From Melanocharis versteri (Eukaryota > Chordata > Aves > Passeriformes > Melanocharitidae), in contig VZTG01009145.1 in the NCBI GenBank assembly GCA_013397845.1, positions 315,974 to 379,973 on the forward strand: a stretch of 64,000 bases of DNA. The letters are read 5' to 3'. Positions 56,801-64,000 of this stretch are shown here, in pieces; position 1 is the stretch's first letter; each line of letters starts with the position of its first letter. The notes beneath the pieces are model-generated. The model had not been told where the DNA came from and made no database searches. It saw nothing but the letters and a program-made list of their open reading frames with translations. The translations under genes were made by a program, and so were the position numbers.

Positions 56801-59800
56801 AGCTGTGCCAGGGGACTGTGGCAGGGGGAGCCCGAGTGACACCCAGCCAGGCTCTGCCAGCCCTGGGAGAGGGCTCAGAGGAGGGGACACCCTGACCGGA
56901 CCCCTCATGGAGGGCCTGGCCAGAAGGAACAGGGCTCTCATGCACAGTTTATGTTCTCACAAAAATTCACAATTGCTGTGGTGTTGTTGGCATCCACAGC
57001 GTTTTCTGAACTGTTGATAAGGTTTAAAACCAAATTTACCCATCTCTGCTTAGTCACAGCTCCTGGAGTCCTTGCTGCTGAGAAGCTTCACCAGACGTTC
57101 ATCCTTAATGTTTTCCTTTTGCAAACACGCAATAAAGGATTTGCAGTCCACTGACCCACTCTAAAGTGTTCCTTGGTGCTTATCTACCTTTGTGGCAGCG
57201 AGAACGTGCATTTAAGCCCAGCTGCACACTGTGTCTGGATTGTGGCTTAGATCCTTCCCTGTGTAGTAAGGAAGGATTGTCACAACACGGCCTACAAATT
57301 CCTGGCTGGATACTCTTGGTGTTTGCCTGTTTTATAATCATGGCATGTCTTGAAATGTCAGCTCCTTGCTCTCAGAGCCCTGCATCCCTTTCTCCCAAGG
57401 CTCCTCTCTGGTGCCACACAGCATGACCAGCCGTTCACAGCTGGTTACTCAAGTTCGCTGTGAAATCTCAGCAAGTTAAATATTTGATGTGTATTCTCTT
57501 TGTTTTCATTCCAGCCCTGTGTTCTCCCCTCTTCCCAGCAGCCAGTGGTCAGTGTGGCACTAAACTTACAAACCTTTAGGGACACCTTTTAAGAGCATGA
57601 GACCTTCTGCACTCGGCAGAGCTGATGACCTGTGAGCAAACAGAGGGGGCTGGGGGTGTTTGGGGGAAAATCCAACATTTTCAGCTAGACATTTGTGGTG
57701 TGGTGGCTTCAGCGGCACTAATGACAATCACAAATCAAAGTCCATCACCAGGCTGGCTGGCTGAGGCACTGTGGTGGCACAGTGAGTCTTTCTGGTGGCT
57801 TCTGAGCCAGTCTTAAAATTTCCCAGTCGAGCAGAGCATTTCTGTAGGGCTGCAACAGACCAGGCACATCTAACCCTCAGCCCTCTTCTGAGTGCTCAGA
57901 AGAGTTGCAGAATGCAGCCACTCTGGCTTAATTATGTCTGTCGATAAAGGAACAGTTCACTGAATTGCAGCATTAGTCAGGTAACAAAAGTCCACTCAGT
58001 TTATCTTATTTCTTATTTATATGATGCATTGAGTAAAGGCTTGGCCTTGGTTCATCATCACTGTACACCTCCAATTTTGCCTGTTGACCTTATGTATCGC
58101 TTTGCAAGCAGGTTGGTTATCTTCTTTTGAATTATAAATAAATAAAACCAAATCTAATTTAAAAAAGGATGAAGAAACCTGGGGTTGCATTATATAGCGC
58201 GTGTCTATAAGCTGGAGGAACTGAGTTTTAATGAAGTTAAAATAATGTGCACTGGGGTTTTTTTGTGGGTGGACTAACACAGCGAGGTGGATTCCAAGCT
58301 CCCACAAGCAGAAACATTCATGTAAGAAATGAGGTGGCAAAAGAATCTTTGGCCAGTCTGACTCATGCGAACTGGAAATGACTGCAAGTGGCAAGGAGAG
58401 TCTCTCTCAGAAGGAAAGCAAGCTTGTTTTAAAACTGTATCAGTGTTTTACTTGGGTACATTGATTTATTTTTACTACTTTTTAATTTTTTTTTCCTTTG
58501 GAAAGAGATTTTTGAGCATCACCTGGCATGTCTTCTGCCCCAGATTTGTGAATAAATTATGTACTTCTTAAAGACACTGCAGATGCAAACTGGGGATGGT
58601 GCTGGCAGCTTTTGGAGAAGGTCTCAGGAAAACCTGCTGATGGCTTGGTTAATGTGGGATGAGTTCCTTCATCCGTGTCATGGGGCAAGTCCTGGTTGTA
58701 CCTTTGTGATGTCTGTGTAGGTGCAGGAATTGTTAGTTGGGGCTTGGATCGTTGGAGCATCCCTGGAGGAGGACACTTGATTTGGACCAATAACCTGAAA
58801 TGGGGTGTTGGCTCTGGCATTACCCCGGGAGCTGGAATCACCCTTCCCCCAGTGCTAAGTGGGGATCACCTTGGAAAGCTAAAGGAGGAAAGAGGCACAT
58901 GCTGCTTTTAGGTTTTGCTCAGACCTGTCTTTTTAAGGGGAGGTGCCCTTCTGCCCCCACCCAGGTGTTAGGGCAGAGTCACCTGGTGAATCTATAACTG
59001 CAAACTTGTCTCCTTTTCTCTGGAACAAAGACCCACACAAAGCCCAGAGGCCAGCGTGTTTCTGTAGTAAATATTTATAGAGCCTTGTTCACTTGAGCTA
59101 TTTAAAGCAATTTTCCTGGGAGATCAACCTCTTTAAAGGGAGAGCATGAAATGCACATCTCCCTTGTGTTTCTCCCTTGTCTAGTGTGACTTCCAGATCC
59201 ATGTACCTGCTTGGCCGCTGCCTCCTGCCTTGTGTTTTTGCTGCTCCTGCAGGTGCAGGGCAGGTGCCTGGCAGAGTGGACGTACTCCTGTGTCCAAGCC
59301 ATGAATTCCCAAGGGGAAAGGGAACAGCCTGATACAAACTAGTATCAAGTGCTGGGAGAAAGTTACCATTTTTCTTGGAGGGGTTTTACTTTTCCTGTTC
59401 ACATCAAGTATCATCTTTTGGGTGAAAGCTTTAAGTAAGCTCCGATTGGGTGTGGGGTTTTCAGGTGATACTGATGCAAAGTGTGTTGTGCTCTGCATGA
59501 GTAATTTGGAAGAGATCAGAGTTTCCTATAACACATCCCGTGGATTCCCATGGGAAAATTACTTGCTTGCTTAGGTTTTCCTTATAGCAACTGGCAAAAG
59601 AAAGAAAGAAAGGTTTGGGATTCCCTGGAGCCTTGCCTGGGAGTGTGAAACCCAGCTCCATGGAGGAGAATCGGGTGTTTGACATCAGGCTTGGTACAGC
59701 AGATCCCTCTGGGCAGTGCCCTGTGCCAGGTCGGCTCTCTGCTCCAGGAATGGGGCTGGGATGGCATCAGCGTAAGCAGGAGTCTAAAGCAGGGCTGGAA

Positions 59801-62800
59801 GAATAACACAGGAGTGGGCCTGAATGCTAAATCCGAGAGAACAGCCCAGACTTGTTCTCTGAGCCTCATTTGCTTTGTTGCATCATGGTGATACTGGTCC
59901 AGAAAGAGATCAGTTGATATAAAATAGGCTTTAAACACGACTGTTTTCTTTTCCCCCAGCACCGCTGCCCCAGGGCTGGGCAGGGCCGGTTCTCCGGGCT
60001 GGGTGTGCTGCAGGAGCATCCCAGTGATGGGGCTGGCTCCTCCCTGCCAGGGGAGTGGGATCGAAGCTGGATTGCACATCCCTGCCAGGGGAGTGGGATC
60101 GAAGCTGGATCGCACATCCCTGCCAGGGGAGTGGGATCGGAGCCACTCCGGCAGAGCAGAGTGTCCATCCCAAAAAAAGCCGTGCTTGGCTGTAAGCAGA
60201 GGTGATGCTCAGGTGGGGGAAACCCTGTCACCTGCAGAAAGGAAGTTCTAAAAACTTCCCTGGACTTGTGTCTGAGCTGCCTGAAATGTAAAGGCAGAGG
60301 AGCAGCCCTGGTATGGCCATGGCCATGCACTGCCACACTGCCAGCAGACTCAGTGCAGAGGTGGCATCTAGTGGCTGCTGTGACCCTCTGTCCCCAGATC
60401 CCTGGGACAAGGGGGGAGCCAAGGCTGAGCTTGAGCTGTAGGCTGGGCCTGGGAAAGAGAGCTTGGCTACTCAGCTTCCTTGTGAGCTGTAAAGGGAGGA
60501 GTGTCCTGGGCTGCAGCTCAGGACATGCTTGTGTGTTACTGGGACTGAAACATAAGGGGCCAGTACTGGTGTTCACCACCGTGGCAAGTCCCATGATTTT
60601 GAGGGCACCTCTAATTGATGCAGATTTTGTGGCACCAGTGAGCCATGGCAGAGCTGTGCTTGTGAACTGCAGCCTACTCAGTGCTAACCAGCTAAAATAA
60701 CAGACCAAAACCAGGGAGTGCCTTCGAGCTGTCCTGATACACTGAGTGTTTATGGAAAAGGGAAGCTGAAATTTTCTCCAAAACATTGCAGTTGTGCAGA
60801 GTTTTGTCTTCATTAATGAGCTTGTAGGCAGACTTTGCTCCAAAACCTTTTGTAAATTCAGTCCTAGTCTCAGTTTGGGTGTTTGCAGGTTAAAAAGTGC
60901 AGCACTTTCCTCAGCCCATTATCAGATAGCAGCTTGCTTTTAGCTGGAGTGTGTGTGACTTCCTCGGGTCAGTGTATGTAATGCCCAAAAACTGGTGTCC
61001 CTGTGGTTTAAAGTACGTGGTCTAGTTTCAGATGAACATGGATTATTTAAAGCATTTCTCTGGTGGCCAAGTCATGAGTTTTGAGGACAGGGAACCCATG
61101 TTCCTCTGGGGATGTAGGCCGGGCAGTTAGTGGGTGAGGAGCATAATGAAGACATCTGCGTGTTTGACATTTCCATTAACAAGTTTCCTTCTCTTCTCAG
61201 TTTAAGCTGAACCTCTCTCACTTTTAAAAGCAGTAGTCAAGCAATTTGTTTCAGCTCAGCAGTGGCATTTTTGGAAGTATGTGGCCTCCATGCCCTGAAA
61301 ACTGTCCCTGTCCCCCCTCTTGCTTTCATGCAAGTGCTCCACCTGTGCGCTGCTGGCACCGAAGGTGATTAGGACTCGCTGCTGACCGGGAGCTCTTGTG
61401 CCTAAGGAAGGGGCAGAGTCTCTGGGGATTTTGCATCTGAAACAGAGCAATGGGCTTAATTAGCCCCTTCCCTAACAGCCCATCAGGTCCTGGTTCAGGA
61501 ACTGGCAGGGAAAGATGTCTGGATGCTCCCTTCTGGTAGCAGAGTAGCCTTACTCCCACTACTCCTCGCCATCCCTGGGGATGAGGGAAATTTAAATCTG
61601 CCTGAAAATAAATACAGATCATTCACTTGTCTCTGGAGGAAGATAAAATGTAAACTGCCTATTTTCTATGATAAAGCACTGGAAATAGTTGGAATTTAAG
61701 ATAATTATCTTTATTGCTTTTTATAGCACCCTATGAAGGCTGAAATCTAATTTGTTTTTCACTAACAGGGAACTCCTGCGGATGACTCAGAAAAATCCAT
61801 TTGCTTTATTGACAAACTTGTCTGTTTGGTTGTCAGGGCAGTGTTCTCCTTGCAGGAAAAGGGAAATGCAGGTCATAACACAACAGTGTGGGGTTTTAAT
61901 AGATATTCAAAGTTTGATATCTGTTGGCAAGAAGAAAAACTAAAGTTGATGTAATTAGAGTGAAGTGACTCTGCTTTATTAAAAGGTTGTAAATTAGTTG
62001 ATGCTTCAGTGGGTGTGCAGTAATGGTGCTCTGTGCTTTGTTTATGCAGCTTCACTACACTTGAAGCTTGTTAACAAGAGCTTGCAGAGAAGCTGCTTTT
62101 CCTGGGCACCTGGTGCCCCTTGGCTTTGGGAAGGAGGTGGGAGGTGCAGTTGTGCCTCTTGCCCTGTGCCTGGGGCTGCAGGGAATGCTGTGTTCAGTGT
62201 GGTTTGGGCCTGTTGCTTGCAAGGGGAGTTGGTTTTTTTGAACTTCTCAGTCTGACTGTGAGACAGGCTCCCAGTTTTAACAAATTTCTTGTGTTTCTGA
62301 AGGTAGTGGACACCCCTTGTGTGAGTGAGTTGTGTGCCAGCACAGCTGGGTGTTGTGGTTTGGGGTTTCTGCTGCTCTGGTGCTGTGGCTCTCTGAAAAG
62401 CAAAAGCAGATGTCTGTGCTGCTTCTCAGCCCTTCACAAGGGGGGAGTGTGTCCTGCCCTACCTGGCCCTCTGTGATCCTCACCCCAGAGCTGCTCAGAA
62501 GAGACAGCAATCTTTGGACAGCCTGTCTGTAACACTCATCTCCCAAAATGTGCTGTGGCTGCAGGCAGTGGTGTTTGAGAGATGCTGGGACTGCAGGCTC
62601 GTGTAGCAGAGATGCTTCTAAATTTTTTCTGTCTGTGGCTCACCCCCCAAAAGTCTAATTTATCACTGCCATATGGGATAATGCTACAAATCACTGAATG
62701 TCTGAGAATCATGGAGTGATTTGGGTTAGAAGGAACCCTAAAGCTCATCTTGTTCCACCCCCCGTGCCATGGTCAGGGACACTTTCCTAGGTTGCTCCAA

Positions 62801-63155
62801 GCCCCATCCAACCTCTTCTACAGCTCAAATTCTAAGAGGTTTAATCCCATAATGAAGTCAGAAGCAATGTAGGGGTTAATGGGGTTTTTGTGGAGGAGGG
62901 AGAGAGCCCCACGGGACAAGTCTTTGCCATGGAGCACAAGTCTGTTCCTGTCAGGTCTCTGTAGCCCTCCTCAAAGAGGCAGCAGAGCAAGGAGTAAACC
63001 TGAAATGAGAGCTCCATGTGGGCAGAGCAAGCTTCTTGTGCATCTCTGAAGATGCTCTCAGGGTTTGCTCAGCTTTTCACTGCTTTTCTTTCAGGAATTG
63101 ACTACAAGACCACTACCATCTTGTTGGACGGCAGAAGGGTCAAGCTGGAACTCTG
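44729..63155 (+). CDS. RAB40C: RAB40C, atypical Rab GTPase / SOCS-box protein (5' part, coding exons 1-2)
   Basis: Two exons, 44729-44858 and 63095-63155, join in phase into the N-terminus of RAB40C; the remaining exons lie beyond 64000. Rab40 proteins combine a Rab-type GTPase domain with a SOCS box that recruits Cullin-5, and carry a lipid-modified C-terminus. Neither the SOCS box nor the C-terminus is in view. Numbered from the expected start, the P-loop GDSDVGKG is at residues 21-28. It ends in Gly where most Rabs have Ser/Thr, as in human RAB40C. Ser46 replaces the usual switch I Thr, and exon 2 supplies GIDYKTTTILLDGRRVKLEL. The identification as RAB40C rather than another Rab40 paralogue rests on synteny with PIGQ and the close match. 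The expected MGxQ start is not visible (see findings). An in-frame ATG at 44600 would add a Gly/Arg/Pro-rich extension of ~42 residues. Confidence 0.93.
56387..56450. repeat. Degenerate ~22-bp triplicate
   Basis: Units CATCTTGGAAAAGGACTAG and CATCTTGGAAAGGTCTAG are each followed by TAA, preceded by a diverged ATGACTTGGAAAGGCATGG. Confidence 0.75.
60041..60150. repeat. 38-bp tandem triplicate
   Basis: Units start at 60041, 60079 and 60117 with TCCCTGCCAGGGGAGTGGGA. The first two are nearly identical over 38 bp; the third diverges after ~24 bp. Confidence 0.95.
62703..62815 (-). mobile_element. CR1 LINE 3' fragment
   Basis: GAGAATCATGGAGTGATTTG, GGAACCCTAAAGCTCATC and CCAAGCCCCATCCAACCTC. A reverse CR1 tail ~280 bp before RAB40C exon 2. 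Confidence 0.9.
63095..63155 (+). CDS. RAB40C: RAB40C coding exon 2
   Basis: Acceptor CTTTTCTTTCAG, donor GAACTCTG|GTAAGTG. 61 bases: completes Gly48, encodes residues 49-67 and two bases of Trp68. Confidence 0.95.
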
Positions 63156-64000
63156 GTAAGTGTTTCTGAGCCTTTCTAACCCAAACCCTGGGAGCTCAGG
63201 CCGGGTGAGCAGGGACACAGGGCTGGGAGGGTGCTGTGCTGGGCTATGGAGAGCCTGGACCATCCCTGGGTGTGTGCTGGGATTTGTTCTTACCAGAAAG
63301 TTACTCTGGCAAACCAGATGCCTTTCTGTCAAATCAAGTAGCACAAACATCATGCTGCTCTTTGCTGGAATAGTCTGATTTCAGTCACTGTCTGTCATAA
63401 TTGACCATTTTCACTGTTACTCTGCATTTGAGACCCCACCTGTAGTTCTGTTGTCCAGAGTTCCTGGCACAAGAAAGACATGGATATGTTAGTACAAGTT
63501 CAGAGGAGGCCATGAAGATGCTCCAAGGGCTGGAGCCCCTCTGCTCTGGAGCCAGGCTGGGAGAGCTGGGGGTGCTCACCTGGAGAAGAGAAGGCTCCGG
63601 GGAGACCTCAGAGCCCCTTCCAGGGCCTAAAGGGGCTCCAGGAGAGCTGCAGAGGGGCTTTGGATAAGGGCAGGAAGTGACAGGACAAGGGAAATGACTT
63701 CCCGCTGCCAGAGGGCAGGGTTAGCTGGGATATTGGGAAGGAATTGTTCCCTGGGAGGGCGGGGAAGCCCTGGCACAGGGTGCCCAGAGAAGCTGTGGCT
63801 GCCCCTGGATCCCTGGAAGTGTCCAAGGCCAGGTTGGATGGGGCTTGGAGCAGCCTGGAATAGTGGAAGGTCTTCCTGCCCATGGCAGGGCGTTGGAAAT
63901 GGTTGATGTATAATGTCCCTTCCTACCAAACTACAACATCATTCTGTGTTCCCGTACAGCTCTTGATCACTGAGGGACTGGTACTGTTTTGGAAACAATA
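63156..64000. other. RAB40C: Start of RAB40C intron 2
   Basis: Runs off the window. It contains the CR1 copy at 63495; nothing else is recognised. Confidence 0.8.
63495..63945 (+). mobile_element. CR1 LINE 3' fragment (~450 bp)
   Basis: GATGCTCCAAGGGCTGGAGC, CACCTGGAGAAGAGAAGGCT, GGGATATTGGGAAGGAATTG and CCCTGGAAGTGTCCAAGGCC. The terminal ATTCTGTG is at about 63941. Very similar to the copy at 42765. Confidence 0.93.

Larger units (their letters stand above)
44859..63094. other. RAB40C: RAB40C intron 1 (18,236 bp)
   Basis: The long first intron. I recognise a poly-T run near 45037-45049, small tandem repeats at 56387 and 60041, a duplicated AGAGATTGTTTGTTCCT at 51536/51554, and one CR1 tail at 62703. 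No exon, RNA gene or intact element is recognised in the rest. Confidence 0.75.

Noticed and set aside
1..64000. Search for endogenous retrovirus, tRNA, rRNA, CRISPR or toxin-defence genes
   Set aside because: No paired LTRs, viral domains, cloverleaf sequences, spacer arrays or bacterial-type operons were seen.

Overview
The window is vertebrate nuclear DNA, almost certainly from a bird. Three things point that way. Genes are split by GT-AG introns. About 20 truncated CR1 LINE 3' ends are scattered on both strands, recognisable by their TTCTATGATTCT-like ends or the reverse complement. The gene order NHLRC4 - PIGQ - RAB40C matches the block on human 16p13.3. I cannot name the species.

Layout: (1) 1-456 is upstream flank without a recognised gene. 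(2) 457-1623 is a single-exon open frame for an NHL-repeat protein, NHLRC4. (3) 1624-6275 carries CR1 fragments and a roughly 50-bp minisatellite. (4) 6276-36441 is PIGQ. Ten coding exons join in phase into a 573-residue protein with no internal stop. (5) 36442-44350 is the PIGQ 3' region and the intergenic spacer. It ends in a 355-bp assembly gap flanked by tandem repeats. (6) 44351-44730 is a GC-rich promoter. (7) 44729-64000 is the 5' part of RAB40C: coding exon 1, an intron of about 18.2 kb, coding exon 2 and the start of intron 2. The rest of RAB40C lies outside the window.

All three genes are on the + strand. They are neighbours by ancestry and do not form a pathway. PIGQ belongs to the ER complex that starts GPI-anchor synthesis. 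RAB40C is an atypical Rab GTPase and SOCS-box ubiquitin-ligase adaptor. NHLRC4 has no established function.

I found no defence system, CRISPR array, tRNA, rRNA or intact mobile element, and nothing I would call an undescribed system. The points most worth checking are: the missing canonical start codon of RAB40C beside an N; a 61-bp duplicated module and a ZNF143/THAP11-like site in its promoter; inverted CR1 pairs that bracket PIGQ exons 3 and 5 and RAB40C exon 2; a G-quadruplex-prone array at the assembly gap; and the near absence of recognisable CR1 in the 18-kb RAB40C intron.
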